This document shows, in pieces, positions 8,775 through 19,380 of a stretch of DNA of 64,000 nt (positions are counted from its first letter, which is position 1; the number at the start of each line of letters is the position of its first letter). The stretch covers positions 117,269 through 181,268 of the forward strand of contig MTSL01000150.1 in the NCBI GenBank assembly GCA_002794465.1, in the 5' to 3' direction. The DNA comes from Paramicrosporidium saccamoebae (taxonomy: Eukaryota > Rozellomycota). Under the pieces are notes generated by a model. The model was not told the DNA's origin and did no database searches. It saw only the letters and a program-made list of their open reading frames with translations. The translations under genes and the position numbers were made by a program.

Positions 8775-10266
8775 TCAAAAGGTACCTGGGGGAATGTCAA
8801 CAATCAGTGAATCTACCACCGACGGGGTGGAGCTGCGAGAGGAGGCGGGATCAGAAAGGACGGGCAACGGCGCAGAAAGCGAAATGGCAGGTCGTAATCG
8901 AGCGGAGGGACATTCCAGGCCAAGATGATGACGGAGGTTCAGGGCTCCCAGGACCAGAACTAAACCCACAGCCGTGGCCCCCAAAGCCGCAAAGAACAGA
9001 CCACAGGAGCCATAAGAGGCGTCGGTAGAGATGATGGGAGCAACTGCCAGTGGGATCAAAGTGACGGCTAAATTACAGGCTGAGGTGAGAATGCCATAGG
9101 CGGTGGAATGACGCGCATGTCGCACAACCGCAGGCACACAGGCCCAGAAACACAGCAACGTGGAATATGCAAAGCCCAGGACACTCAATGCCAAAAAAGC
9201 CACCACCTTTTGCGATCCCATCCCCAACATGGCATGACCTACTGCAAACGCCACGGCCCCACACATAATCAGACTGATGCGTTTCCCATGTCTGTCCACA
9301 TATATTCCCAACAATGGCACCAGCACCATGGCCAACGTGTCGGGAATGGACATGGCCAAATTGGCATCCACCAAGTTGCCTCCAAAGTAGCGCGTCTGCA
9401 GATAATCCGACGCCACATTGTTATAAGGAATCATGCAGCCCTACCAATGAAACACCAAGAGGCAAATGTACATAGAAGAGGAAACAAATGGTGGCAAGAA
9501 CCCAGAATCCATGATCAAAGTCGGAATTGGCAGCACGTCGACGAGAGGAGGACTGTTTGTGGATGTGCTCATGGTCGGAATGAAAGTGATGATAGCAACG
9601 ATCCACAACAATGGTGGCCACAGTACAGCACAGACTAAGAAGACAGCTGAAAAACCCCACCCAAAAGGCAGCAGGCACGGACCAATGCTCTGCCACTATT
9701 GGCGACAAGATGTTGTTGACTACGGTGCCTACTCGAGCAATGCTCAGATTCAATCCAATGGCCAAGGCCAACTCCTTTCCAGCAAACCACTGCGTCACCA
9801 GTCGGGACTGCGCTACCGCCAGCGATTCGCCGCCCACACCAAACAGCATACGTCCACCCACCATCAATCCAAAGTTGCCCGACTGCAATCCACATGCCAC
9901 CAGGAATTGGCCCGCCGCCACCAGAAACGACAACAGCAACAGAATGGCGCGACTCCCCAGGCGGTCCAGCAGACGTCCCACAAAGAAGGGCAACACCACA
10001 TTGGGCACCGAGTAGAGGGAGTAGAGCAGACTGAGTCGGTCTTGAAAAAGCACCTCGTCTCCCGGCGGCGCCAATAGTCCCCGCAATGGTCGATTCAACG
10101 CGGATGGATTGTCAAACGCATAATAATTGCCAAACATGATCCAGCATGACAGGAACAGCACCACCCAGCGAATCCGACTATGGTATTCCGGATGGGGAGT
10201 GGGCGGCTTGGAGTCGGTTGACCAGACGGGCGTCGCCTCGCCCGTTTCGAGCCAGTCGGGGGGCAT
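8775..10266 (-). CDS. MFSD1-like major facilitator superfamily transporter
   Basis: Exons (minus) 9472-10266 and 8775-9440, intron 9441-9471 (31 nt); 486 residues. The intron lies inside a transmembrane helix and its removal joins LFY to GCMIPYNNVASDYLQ, matching MFSD1-type proteins. Conserved MFS pieces include YSVPNVVLPFFVGRLLDRLG between TM2 and TM3 and GGESLAVAQ / GKELALAIGLNLS in TM4-TM5. MFSD1 proteins are lysosomal/vacuolar-type exporters of small molecules; substrate here unknown. Earlier in-frame methionines would overlap the Mdm34 stop, so the methionine at 10264-10266 is preferred. Confidence 0.85.
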
Positions 10267-10402
10267 AATTAGGGGGGACGCGATGGATGACGGTGGATGG
10301 TGGTGTGCGTGGTGGAGTTGTAAGCACGACTCGAACGTACGTGCAAACTTTGCCTCGACCAGGGCATATTGAATTCGGACAAATAAATAACCCGCCTTTG
10401 CA

Positions 10403-11839
10403 TTAATGGTCCTTTCCATAGGGAGTGGACCTATGCACCACATTGGCGCTGCGCATTGCATCAAAGGGGGGTGGGTTGGATTGCAATACGCGCAAAATCT
10501 GCAATCTTCCCGTCAAGGAACCTCGTTGTACCGCTCGTTGCAGAGCTGTTGTCCCCAACACGGGCATTCGTGATGGCATAACAACTGGTCCCCCTACCAT
10601 CACTCTCGGACGTAGACTCAACGAATCCACTGAACGGAATTCATCGGGATCTAAGAGACGGACACGGTCATCGGCAGGGTCGTCTCGGAAATGGTCGGTG
10701 CTACTCCGAAGGGCCTTGTATACTGTTGGTCGACGTAGAATCTGGTCTGCTGTCCCACTCAGTCCCTCCACCGTCTCCTTCGACATGCTCAATTGCATTG
10801 TTCCCGAGTTAATGACGAGCGTCTGGGTCCCAAACCGTCCCGACTGGAATAAAATCGGATCTCTTAATCCCTCCAATCGATCTGTTGTCGGCGGCGGTTC
10901 CATCCAGTGTTCCAACCACTCTTTAACATCTTCCCCCACCAAAGGTAGTTTGGCTGCCATACCTGAAAGATCTTCGAGAAGTGTACTGCTACGTCGACGG
11001 AGATCTACAATCTCAGGTCCGGCCAGCGGATCGCAGATGGAGTGTTTGCTGACCGTCCGATGAATGACACTGTTCCGACGAAAGTAATAAACCTCGTCAT
11101 AAGTATTGTTCACACTCGTATTGCTTGCATTAGCAATTCCATCCACTGTGGGAGAGGAGGCCCGAGAGGGAGTTGCTGATACATCCCGACTAGGGGGCTC
11201 AGATGTCCGCCGGTTCCGAAAGTAACCTGAGGGTACGGCGGTCCGCAATGGAGTTGGAATATGTTCAGCCAGATTCTTGATGGCTTCTATGGACATTTGA
11301 TGGACAGTCAGGGGTAAGTCTTCACGGAAAAAATCTGCGAGTCGCTGTTCAATCTCCAGTTGGAGATGGTTTCGAATAGATGGCACCGAATCAAAGGTCG
11401 AGTTTACCTGGACACTCTCCAATGGAGCATTTTTAAAGGACACTGTCACTCCCCGTGCCAAAGACACTATTAAAACAAAGATTCCTCGCAGTTTCATCTT
11501 GCTAATCTGCAATTCGAGGGGCACAATGAGCGGAGCATCCGCCACCCCCGAATTCGACCCACTGTTTAGCGGGTTTGCCTGCACCTTTGTCTGCAACACT
11601 ACTCGCGCATCCCCTCCATAGGTGAGCTTGAAAATGCCCCGAAACCGGTCCTCCGACAATTCCCCAATTTCCAAAATCTCCAGTTCCGGCGGCTGTGTTC
11701 CCAGGTGCAATGAACGCACCCGAATGACGTCACAAATGTTTGACGGCTTGCTGCCACGGTTCAAGGCCGTCTCCAGCTCTCCCCGTGCACGCTCCACCAC
11801 CACGGGGTCAAAGTCGGGCCAGTTGAAGCAAAACGCCAT
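10403..11839 (-). CDS. MDM34: Mdm34, ERMES complex subunit (SMP lipid-transfer domain)
   Basis: 478 residues, one exon. The N-terminal ~200 residues match Mdm34 closely: MAFCFNWP at the start, TQPPELEILEIGEL, FRGIFKLTYGGDARVVL, KVQANPLN and FREDLP. Mdm34 is an outer-mitochondrial-membrane subunit of ERMES, which tethers mitochondria to the ER with Mmm1, Mdm12 and Mdm10 and carries phospholipids through SMP domains. Residues ~210-478 are low-complexity and Ser/Arg-rich, as usual for the family tail. Presence of ERMES argues for a canonical, respiring fungal mitochondrion. The transporter downstream begins 137 bp after the stop. Confidence 0.93.
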   Translation of the reverse strand: MAFCFNWPDFDPVVVERARGELETALNRGSKPSNICDVIRVRSLHLGTQPPELEILEIGELSEDRFRGIFKLTYGGDARVVLQTKVQANPLNSGSNSGVADAPLIVPLELQISKMKLRGIFVLIVSLARGVTVSFKNAPLESVQVNSTFDSVPSIRNHLQLEIEQRLADFFREDLPLTVHQMSIEAIKNLAEHIPTPLRTAVPSGYFRNRRTSEPPSRDVSATPSRASSPTVDGIANASNTSVNNTYDEVYYFRRNSVIHRTVSKHSICDPLAGPEIVDLRRRSSTLLEDLSGMAAKLPLVGEDVKEWLEHWMEPPPTTDRLEGLRDPILFQSGRFGTQTLVINSGTMQLSMSKETVEGLSGTADQILRRPTVYKALRSSTDHFRDDPADDRVRLLDPDEFRSVDSLSLRPRVMVGGPVVMPSRMPVLGTTALQRAVQRGSLTGRLQILRVLQSNPPPFDAMRSANVVHRSTPYGKDH

Positions 11840-12129
11840 GACCCTGGATGTGTTGTCAGTGTGACGTTAGTGTGTCAGTGTATTCATGTGTGTTAATGTG
11901 ATGGTGTGCCAGTGAGATCATCTTGAACAATAGAATGGAGGGTCAATTATAGTAGGCCCAATTACATGATTCGAGTCTATCAGCCATTAGAATATGGGCC
12001 ACTGAATTATAAATTATTATATCACGAGGTGGAGGACTAGAAATCACAGTATATAAAGTCAACCTGTTATTCTATAACAACTGCCATGTTGGAGGATATA
12101 CTACTGATCATTTCTATGGCCAACCCCGG

Positions 12130-12567
12130 ATGCCGTCGTTCGTGTGTGATGCGTGTCAGGAGACCCTGAAGAAGCCAAAGTTGGATATGCACGCCCAGCG
12201 GTGCAGACAGGCCTCTTTCTCCTGCATCGACTGTTACAAAAGCTTCAAGGGTGTCGACTATCGGCAGCATTTCTCCTGCATCACCGAGGTGGAAAAGTAT
12301 GAAAAGAAAAAGCTGCCGGTCCCCGTAAAGATGGTTCAACCGCCTACTGTTATCGAGTCACCTGTCAAGACACAAACACAACCGGATATCCGCACCAGTC
12401 TTGCTGAGCTGCTCCAAGACAACTCTCTCTCTATATCCAGCATCAAAAAAGTGTTAAAAAAGTCGCCATATTCATTCTCTAAAAAGGCTATTAAGAAGCA
12501 TTTAGAAAAGAGCCTGGTCCTATCTGTCAAAAAAGGAAAGATCCAAGCTAGTTATACGCTTGAATAG
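12130..12567 (+). CDS. LYAR-type C2HC zinc-finger nucleolar protein
   Basis: 145 residues, one exon. The first ~60 residues carry the LYAR N-terminal finger pair: CDACQETLKKPKLDMHAQRC followed by a CIDCYKSFKG...HFSC unit, then CITEVEKY. The C-terminal ~60 residues are Lys-rich and predicted to be helical (KKVLKKSPYSFSKKAIKKH). LYAR proteins are nucleolar and act in rRNA processing and growth control. This one is much shorter than animal LYAR. Confidence 0.8.
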   Translation: MPSFVCDACQETLKKPKLDMHAQRCRQASFSCIDCYKSFKGVDYRQHFSCITEVEKYEKKKLPVPVKMVQPPTVIESPVKTQTQPDIRTSLAELLQDNSLSISSIKKVLKKSPYSFSKKAIKKHLEKSLVLSVKKGKIQASYTLE

Positions 12568-12610
12568 ATAAAAATCTTCCCTCTCCATGCTCTGAGATTT
12601 GTACTAGAGA

Positions 12611-12905
12611 CCACTCCTGGTCCGTAGATCGTATAGCATATATTATAGACTAGACATTTTCTTTCGTGCATATATCGCGTAGTGGGTATAATACCACGGC
12701 CCAGTTTAGGTGAGAAGAGAATTTATTCAGTCAATCCAACGACCCATTTATAGTCTCACAAATAACATAATCCTCAAATGGTAAAGATCTCATTATTCTT
12801 GATCGATTGTTCTGGTTATCCCTTCTCCAAACTAGGAAACCATTCTCAAGTACCCAACTAATCAGTCTTCTACGTCACACATATGTGCTCTTGCAGAGAC
12901 CACAC
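12611..12905 (+). repeat. Repeat element, copy B (related to 3665-3946)
   Basis: The left end retains CCTGGTCCGTA and a following AGCATAT, and TCGCGTAGTGGG matches the equivalent position of copy A. The core CTCAAATGGTAA, GATCGATTGTTCTG, TTATCCCTTCTCCAAACTA and CTAATCAGTCTTCTACGTCA is shared in inverted orientation with copy C (32350-32585). The right terminal inverted repeat has decayed. No coding capacity. It fills most of the 410-bp gap between the LYAR and PanC genes. Confidence 0.6.
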
Positions 12906-12978
12906 TCTCTTACTACGCCTATCACCCACACGGACGACTCATTACCCTCTCGTATGTGCGCTAACTTTTCAGATAATA

Positions 12979-13953
12979 CTAGGATTGCGGTTTATTATCC
13001 GATTTTCCCACAGATCGGACCAGTGACCAGAGAGTCTGTTCGTGGGCAGGGATTAAAGGTGCCAAGATGGCATTATCCGTATGGGTTACTCCACCAATTG
13101 TGATGCTGATAAAGGCCACTGCCCCAACAGCCGGATCAATTTCTTGCAAATCCTGAAAACCAAACGGATGTGCCACCCGAACCCAATTGACTTTGAGTCC
13201 GACAGCTGCTAGGGTGGCCCTACCCTGTTCCACCAATACGTCGGCCCGAAACATGTCTCCCAGATAGGCGGAAATCATGGTACGCAAGGCACGATATACT
13301 GCGGCCACGATGTCTCGTTGTGAAATGCTGAGACGGAGGAGTCGGGCATCAAAGGCAGCACCATCATCAGCCCGCACGGTTGGGATGGAAATGACGTCAA
13401 TTGGATATTGTAAATCATCAATCATGCGTTGTAATACCCGGGTACGTACAAGGTCTTTCTGACCCAGATAGACTCGGGTGGGTGTGACCAGGTTTAGTAG
13501 TTTTGCCAACATGGTGCATTCGCCTTCCAAAATGTCCGTATTGACATAGTCAAAGGGCACAATGTCCGACTGCAGATAGACGCGCGCCCCGTGCTGGGAG
13601 CCGTGTTTGAACAACTCCTGCACGGGGGGCAACAGCACTACATCCACCAACCCACACTCTTGCAGTCGCTCAAGATCCTCAGCGGGATGTCGGGGGAACA
13701 TTTGGTACTCCTCCAACGTGGCAAATTGGCCCTCGTTGGTGGCGAGACTGACGACAACAACGTCACATTGTTGACGCGCCAAGGTCACTACACATGAGGG
13801 AAAGGGACTGAGAGTACAAAGAGAGTAATGGCCCTCATGAATATTGCCTTTGGTGGACACCAAACCAATGATTGTCCCTACCCGACAATGCTCCAAACGC
13901 CATTTTCGGTATTCGCCGCTGTGATGGAACACTAACAGGCTCTTCGGCGCCAT
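12979..13953 (-). CDS. Pantothenate synthetase (pantoate-beta-alanine ligase)
   Basis: Exons (minus) 13818-13953 and 12979-13787; the 30-nt intron 13788-13817 is in frame and stop-free, but removing it restores HEGHYSLLTLARQQCDVVVVSL-like continuity. 314 residues. Visible motifs: nucleotide-binding HEGH, Gln-rich TNEGQF, LGQKD (family YFGEKD) and PTVRADDGAA with a conserved Arg five residues on. The enzyme couples pantoate and beta-alanine with ATP to make pantothenate. Several usually invariant residues are altered (SSRN to DARL), so activity is likely but not certain. The CoA-pathway gene PPCS is 1.7 kb away. Confidence 0.85.
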   Translation of the reverse strand: MAPKSLLVFHHSGEYRKWRLEHCRVGTIIGLVSTKGNIHEGHYSLCTLSPFPSCVVTLARQQCDVVVVSLATNEGQFATLEEYQMFPRHPAEDLERLQECGLVDVVLLPPVQELFKHGSQHGARVYLQSDIVPFDYVNTDILEGECTMLAKLLNLVTPTRVYLGQKDLVRTRVLQRMIDDLQYPIDVISIPTVRADDGAAFDARLLRLSISQRDIVAAVYRALRTMISAYLGDMFRADVLVEQGRATLAAVGLKVNWVRVAHPFGFQDLQEIDPAVGAVAFISITIGGVTHTDNAILAPLIPAHEQTLWSLVRSVGKSDNKPQS

Positions 13954-14430
13954 CGGTCCAGTTGGATATTATTTGCAAAATATTTATCCGTCGAGTCAGT
14001 CCAATTGATCCAGTAGAGCTATTATAACGCAATCTGTGTATTTATTCTTTCGTGGCAGTAGAGATCCTGTCAAGCAGTATCCGTTCCCCATTAGCGGCCT
14101 AAACGCAGATGGCGATCCACAATCCGGTGTGTCAAAGGTGGTAGTCTATATGTCATAATGAAATAATTCGCTTATCAACAGATCATTTATCTCTGATTTG
14201 CTGATATAATGTACTCTTTCATAATCGCTGATTGATCCAACAAAACCATTGTTATTTACAATTCCTGCTCATTGGCCAGTGGGTAGACTGGATTGTCATA
14301 TGAACCTTTCTCAATCCCTCATCCTCATCGCTCACGTCCCTTACTACCACGTCTATCAGGCTCACCTTTATTGGCAAAATTGACTTGAGAACAATCTTTG
14401 CTTAAATCCCTCCCTTCTACCTCCACCCAA
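13954..14430. other. Intergenic, nothing recognised
   Basis: 477 bp between two minus-strand genes. A/T-rich with no convincing ORF, RNA gene or repeat; it must hold the PanC promoter and the 3' end of the F-BAR gene. Confidence 0.4.
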
Positions 14431-15618
14431 TTATACAATCGCCGGCACAGATTGTCCCATGGGCGGTTGGGAGGGTCCCTCAATGGTCTGGTGACGAAGA
14501 TGATCCCCCAGAATGCCAATGATGGCTGAGCCGGTGGCGTGGCGCAGTGGCACCGACGCCTGGCCCGAACATTGCGACTCGTAGGCAGGCGGCATTGATA
14601 ATGTGCGAGGGATTTCAGTTGCAACTGTGTGACTGGGGGGAAGACGGGGCTCCATGGGAGGCGGCGGAACGGGCCATGCCATAAAGGCCCGGGTAAAGCG
14701 ACGCTCATCCTCCACCAAATTAATATTCTTCAGCTTCAATGCCATGTCATTGGCATAATTTTCATTCATCACAGCACAGCGTCGTTCCAACTCGATCAAT
14801 CCAAGAATGTAACTAAGCGCCTCCCGACTACGCTGCACCTCCTGTTGCTGCAGTCGTCCCATAATACGCGGCAACTCTTGGCTGTACAATTTGCTCTGCA
14901 AATTCTTCAATGCCTCCTCCTGCAGACGAAAGGTCTGCCGTGCTCCTGCAAACCGTTCCTCCGCCGCCCGTGCCTTGACTTGCAACCGCTCCCATTGCGG
15001 AGTGTTTTCCGGCGCCGAGGAGAGGGCCGTACGATGTGCCGTAACGTCCTTGTTGCTCTGATCAAACTTTTTGCGTGCCTTCTTCAAAGCAATCGCAGCG
15101 TCATGCAGATCCTTGGTGAGGAGAGAGCCCTGTTCCACCAGTTGCATCCGTCCTCCCACCATATCCCGAATCGACGCGCTCAGTGGCTCCAGCAATTGGT
15201 GCTGCAGCGACTCTGCAAATGCTGTCTACAAACATCAGATTATTGCAACGACGGTACATGGGACTTGGCCACCTGGGAGGTGTCATCGATGATTTCATAG
15301 AATGTACTCCACAGACTCCTAGAATGGATGAGCATGACTGCCAATGTACGTTTTGGTAATATCCTCATTGGGTATTCCCGAGTCAACACGTTTCTTGCCC
15401 CAGAACCAAAACCCGCTGGATTCTTGCAAAGGCGTAAGGGAGACGGACTTGCACAGCTTTCCTACTAATCACAACATTGTCGTGGCGATACTGAGCGATT
15501 TCGCATATTCCTCCTCAATGGCCAAACGTTTCTTGATGAATTGCGCCAATTGCTGACATCGGGCGATGCTGTCGGCCGTGTACTGTGCCGCCCCGTCGAA
15601 TGCGCCCTGCTGCTCCAT
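14431..15618 (-). CDS. F-BAR domain membrane-remodelling protein (4 exons)
   Basis: Exons (minus) 15492-15618, 15350-15461, 15258-15318 and 14431-15225 with introns of 30, 31 and 32 nt; 364 residues. The N-terminus has the FCH/F-BAR pattern ([22 protein letters not shown], then RKLCK) followed by long charged coiled-coil helices to about residue 280. The tail is Pro-rich ([15 protein letters not shown]) without an SH3 domain. F-BAR proteins dimerise into a curved module that binds and bends membranes at endocytic or cytokinetic sites. Start is 38 bp from the divergent PPCS start. Confidence 0.75.
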
Positions 15619-15656
15619 TCCGTGTAAACAAGCCCATCCACCTTATGATTGGCCAC

Positions 15657-16650
15657 ATGGCCGACACGCAGGAAGACAGCTTCTTTGCCACCGTCCGGAC
15701 TGAGGGCTACTTTGACGTCCAATTGGACACGGTGCAGCGTTTCCTGGCAGGGAGAGAGGGTCCCGTTGTGTTGGTCACTTCGGGCGGAACCATTGTGCCC
15801 TTGGAGCGCCAAATGGTCCGCTTCCTGGACAACTTTTCCGCCGGAACCCGGGGCGCCATCAGTGCCGAGTACCATCTGCACCACACTCATCTGAAGATGG
15901 TTCCTACAGAACGACGTCTCTGTCATCTTTCTGCATCGACAATACAGTCTGCAGCCCTTTGCTCGTCACTACCGACACGCCGACGAATTGGTCCTGGACA
16001 TGTTCCATGTACCCGAAGGAGATGATCTGTGTGTAAAGGAAGAGTTTGTCTCCCAAGTTGCACAGGATGTCCGCAATAACCACCATGTATTTTGTTAGAT
16101 GGGCTGAATTGTAGTATCGGCATGAGCGGAAGATGCTGGTTTCGGTGCATTTCTACACTGTCGCTGACTATTTGTACCTCCTGCAACGGATTGGACAGAT
16201 GCTTGCGCCGTTGGGACGGAATGCCATGTTGTATCTGGCTGCCGCCGTCTCAGACTTTTATCTCCCCGAATCGCAACTTGTAAGTTTCTGATGGTGCGTG
16301 TCATTATGCAGAGCGATCATAAGATCCAGAGTGATGAGGGAACCTTGACCTTGAGACTCGAACCCGTGCCCAAGGTCATCCGACCACTTGTCAAAATATG
16401 GTGTCCCGATGCATTCATAGTCTCCTTCAAGCTGGAAACTGACGCCGCTCTCCTCATGGACAAGGCACGTGCTGCCCTGCAACGCTACCAACACCACTGT
16501 GTGTTGGCCAATGTGCTAACCGAGCGAAGACATCATATCACAATTGTGCGTCGTGCCGATCCGGATATTGAAATACGTTCCGAAAACGGCGAGATTGAAC
16601 AGATTCTTATTGATCGACTCTTGACTTTATTTGCTCAACATCGGCAATAA
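15657..16650 (+). CDS. Phosphopantothenate-cysteine ligase (PPCS, CoA biosynthesis)
   Basis: Exons 15657-15868, 15897-16086, 16115-16279 and 16312-16650; introns 28, 28 and 32 nt; 301 residues. Conserved elements: [13 protein letters not shown] nucleotide loop, [24 protein letters not shown] and the C-terminal KLETD segment. The first intron uses an AAG acceptor and its removal gives SAEWFLQ. The enzyme joins 4'-phosphopantothenate to cysteine, the second step from pantothenate to CoA. The stop TAA lies inside AATAAA. An alternative start at 15645 is in frame. Confidence 0.88.
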
Positions 16651-16715
16651 AGATGTAAGAATGCGGGATATTCATTCTCATACTCTCACACTCTCTTACT
16701 CTCATAATCTACAGT

Positions 16716-17651
16716 TTATTGTGGAGGATATGCATAGTATTGTTGTTGAGGGTTCGTAGAACCAGTAGAGCCCATCGGATTCATCGAACCCATACCACTC
16801 ATACTACCCATACCACTCATACTACCCACAACACTCATACTACCAACACCACTCATACTACCCATAGTATTTCCATAATACATGGCGGCGGGAACATTGG
16901 ATGGATACATCATCTGGGCTTGGAGATGTAGGGGGGCTTGTTGTGCTTGTTGTTGCATCTGTAGCTGCATCTGTAATGCAAACTGACTGGGTGCCAGTGG
17001 CACTACTCCACTCTCGGCCAGCGCCTTTCTCGTCTGTGTGGCCAACAGTCGTTCTGCTGCCGAGCCGTGTCGTTCTCCACGTCCATCCTTCTTGAACGCA
17101 TAATTTACTGTCACAGGTCGATTGCACAGATATTGGCCGTTCATGGAGGAGATTGCCGAATCGGCTGCCTCAAACGAGTCATAGGATACAAACCCAAACC
17201 CCCTACTTACACCCGTCGCCTCGTCTCGGGCCACCTTGGGCGTCTGTATCAGTGTTCCAAACAGGATAAACGTCTCAAATAATAGCTTTTCGTCAGCATC
17301 CGGCGCAAGGTTACCCACAAATAGGTTGGCTCCCACGTCCAAACTTCGCTTGTCAGTGCTCGACTTGTTGATTCGGATGGGCTTGGAGAAGAGACGCACA
17401 CCGTTCATAACCTTTACCGCATACTCTGCGTCATCTTCCGTCTGGAATTCACAGAATCCATAGCCAAGGTGCTGTTGTGTAACGCGGTCACGGGGAATAT
17501 GGACGTGCACCACCGGACCCGCCTGTACCATCATCTCCCACAGCAACGGCTCCGTCACCTTTTCGTCCAAATTTCCAACATAGATGGTGGCCTCTTGGTT
17601 ACGAGTGGTCGCCTGAGGCTTACTCATCGTCATGGCACCCACGGTAGCCAT
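16716..17651 (-). CDS. Splicing factor 3b subunit 4 (SF3B4/Hsh49)
   Basis: 311 residues, one exon. Two RRMs: the first with [17 protein letters not shown] and YGFCEF, the second with [15 protein letters not shown] and FGFVSY. Between and after them are hallmark SF3B4 strings: [25 protein letters not shown] and [15 protein letters not shown]3B4 is part of the U2 snRNP SF3b complex that contacts pre-mRNA near the branch point. The C-terminal ~85 residues are Gln/Pro-rich then a Gly-Ser-Met repeat (GSMSGMGSM), encoded by a 15-nt DNA repeat near 16775-16870. The start 17651 is chosen by homology. Confidence 0.95.
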   Translation of the reverse strand: MATVGAMTMSKPQATTRNQEATIYVGNLDEKVTEPLLWEMMVQAGPVVHVHIPRDRVTQQHLGYGFCEFQTEDDAEYAVKVMNGVRLFSKPIRINKSSTDKRSLDVGANLFVGNLAPDADEKLLFETFILFGTLIQTPKVARDEATGVSRGFGFVSYDSFEAADSAISSMNGQYLCNRPVTVNYAFKKDGRGERHGSAAERLLATQTRKALAESGVVPLAPSQFALQMQLQMQQQAQQAPLHLQAQMMYPSNVPAAMYYGNTMGSMSGVGSMSVVGSMSGMGSMSGMGSMNPMGSTGSTNPQQQYYAYPPQ

Positions 17652-17832
17652 CTTTGCACTGGAAACGAAATTAATTATTTTACCTAAAAGAGCATTAATG
17701 TTATGGATTGTCTGGAACTGCAATGGTCCATTGTCCATGGATAATGTCATGAAATCGGTCAGTGATATCGGACTGTAATGTTCTACTATTCTCCAGTAAA
17801 TACCAAAACAACAAAATAGTTTTGTAAATTTA

Positions 17833-18804
17833 ATGGAAAAGTGGAACCGACAGGTGTCTCCACAGGAACGGGCCGGAGCCATCTCCAAGCTCCAGCGGTT
17901 CCTTTTGGGTTTGGTGGGCGATGGTCCGGATGCTGTCACGCGTGCAACGGATTTGGCCAACAAATTTGAACAGCACGTCTTCACCTCCACCACCACCCGG
18001 GACGAATACCTCAAGGTGATAATCCAGCGCATGCAGCAAGTGCAACGTCGTCATTCCTCCGACGAGTTGGAGGGACTTGAACTGAGTGAACACGACCAAA
18101 TGGTGGTGCAGCAGAAGATGGTCCGTCTACGGTCAGCCCTGCCCATGATGGAACGACTGCTGGCGCGGTGCTCAGGATTGGATGCCGAAATGGTCAAAGT
18201 CTATGTTGGACTGCGGGACAAGGTGCAGAAACAGCTCGAACTGCTACCAAGGAGGGTTTTTCTGTTGTCCGTTGTGGCAGCAACAACGTTGGTCGATCAG
18301 GTGCAGCATTACACCAACGAAATTGCTGCCATTCTCAGTGAACAACGAAAAGCCCCCAAGGAAATTGTGGAAGAAGAGGAATGCGAACGTAACCTCATCA
18401 GTTGGATCAATTCTAAGCGTTTTCAGATGGACGAGCCAATTTCCAGTCGGCGCACCTGCAGTGTGAGTCGCACCCAGGTAGATCTACGAAATATTAATGT
18501 CAAGGTGACGAAAGTAATGTTAACTACTGAGATGCGGTCGATACAGCGACGTCATCCCGATCTATTGATGCGGCTCGAACAATGTCCCTGGGGCTATTCT
18601 TTGCATTGTCGCATTCGTGATGAATCTTTGGGTATTGAATTGCCGGCTGACTATCCGTCGGAGCGTTTCCACCTCACCTCCCTCCATGGCACTTCTACTG
18701 CCAATTTTGTGGCTACCATTGAGGATGGCGGATTGCACATCTTTCCTCCCGTCTCTCTCACCACCCTTCTAAATGTATATATCGCCCAAATAGACAAGGA
18801 TTAA
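17833..18804 (+). CDS. Mediator tail subunit Med15-like protein (N-terminal KIX domain)
   Basis: 323 residues, one exon. Residues ~4-75 match the Med15/Gal11 KIX domain: [17 protein letters not shown] at the start, then [19 protein letters not shown], equivalent to the third helix. The middle is helical with no Gln-rich tracts, much shorter than yeast Gal11. The C-terminal ~100 residues contain beta-strand-like segments that could be the Med15 association domain. KIX binds activator transactivation domains. The next gene, Med10, starts 6 bp after the stop, and an AATAAA overlaps the Med10 ATG, which supports the Mediator assignment by context. Confidence 0.7.
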   Translation: MEKWNRQVSPQERAGAISKLQRFLLGLVGDGPDAVTRATDLANKFEQHVFTSTTTRDEYLKVIIQRMQQVQRRHSSDELEGLELSEHDQMVVQQKMVRLRSALPMMERLLARCSGLDAEMVKVYVGLRDKVQKQLELLPRRVFLLSVVAATTLVDQVQHYTNEIAAILSEQRKAPKEIVEEEECERNLISWINSKRFQMDEPISSRRTCSVSRTQVDLRNINVKVTKVMLTTEMRSIQRRHPDLLMRLEQCPWGYSLHCRIRDESLGIELPADYPSERFHLTSLHGTSTANFVATIEDGGLHIFPPVSLTTLLNVYIAQIDKD

Positions 18805-18810
18805 GAATAA

Positions 18811-19257
18811 ATGTATTTAATGGAATCGGTTGAATTGGCAGAAGAGTTGACCAAGAGACTGGGAGTGCTCATTTGTGACTTTAAAGACGACGGTGCTAGC
18901 CAGCCGCAATTAGAGACGACACTTCACGAATACGTTGCACTGCTGGCCAAGCTTTCTAAAATAGAAGACCGCACTCCCATCCCCCTAGCCTTGCTTCAAC
19001 ACATAGATTCAGGCAGACATCCCGACTCGTATTTACAGCAACGACTGGTTGCAGTGCAGGAAGAGTCAAAACGCGCCCATGGAAAGGATGTAGTGCTAAT
19101 GCAGTTTCGGGAGGAGCTGCGTGCAACCCTAGCAGAGGATGCCCAAGGTGAATTTAAAGCGGTGCTCCAGACAATGGAAAGGAAACCAAAGCTGGTAAAA
19201 CTTTCCATGCCCACTCATCTCATTCCTGGGGATGAGGAAGAGATTATTGACATTTGA
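18811..19257 (+). CDS. Mediator middle-module subunit Med10 (Nut2)
   Basis: 148 residues. The Med10 pattern is clear: LGVLICDFKDDG near residue 17, ALLAKLSKIED, IPLALLQHIDSGRHPDSYLQ and FREELRATLAED. Med10 bridges the middle module of Mediator. The start is either M1 (18811) or M4. The ATG shares its A with the upstream AATAAA. The C-terminal ~25 residues are acidic (GDEEEIIDI). Confidence 0.88.
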   Translation: MYLMESVELAEELTKRLGVLICDFKDDGASQPQLETTLHEYVALLAKLSKIEDRTPIPLALLQHIDSGRHPDSYLQQRLVAVQEESKRAHGKDVVLMQFREELRATLAEDAQGEFKAVLQTMERKPKLVKLSMPTHLIPGDEEEIIDI

Positions 19258-19380
19258 GTCTCAACAATGGAATGGGGATCTCTGACAACTGGCATTGAAA
19301 TTCTGATATCAGGATCCAAGCCCACGCATACCGAATTCCGATAGATTTAGACTGTCAATGGTTCTTAACAAATTGTACAT

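Noticed and set aside
8665-8928. Plus-strand ORF of 87 residues with a TATA-like sequence ~60 bp upstream
   Set aside because: It overlaps the 3' coding end of the MFSD1-like gene antisense, has no recognisable content, and its composition follows the opposite strand's codons.
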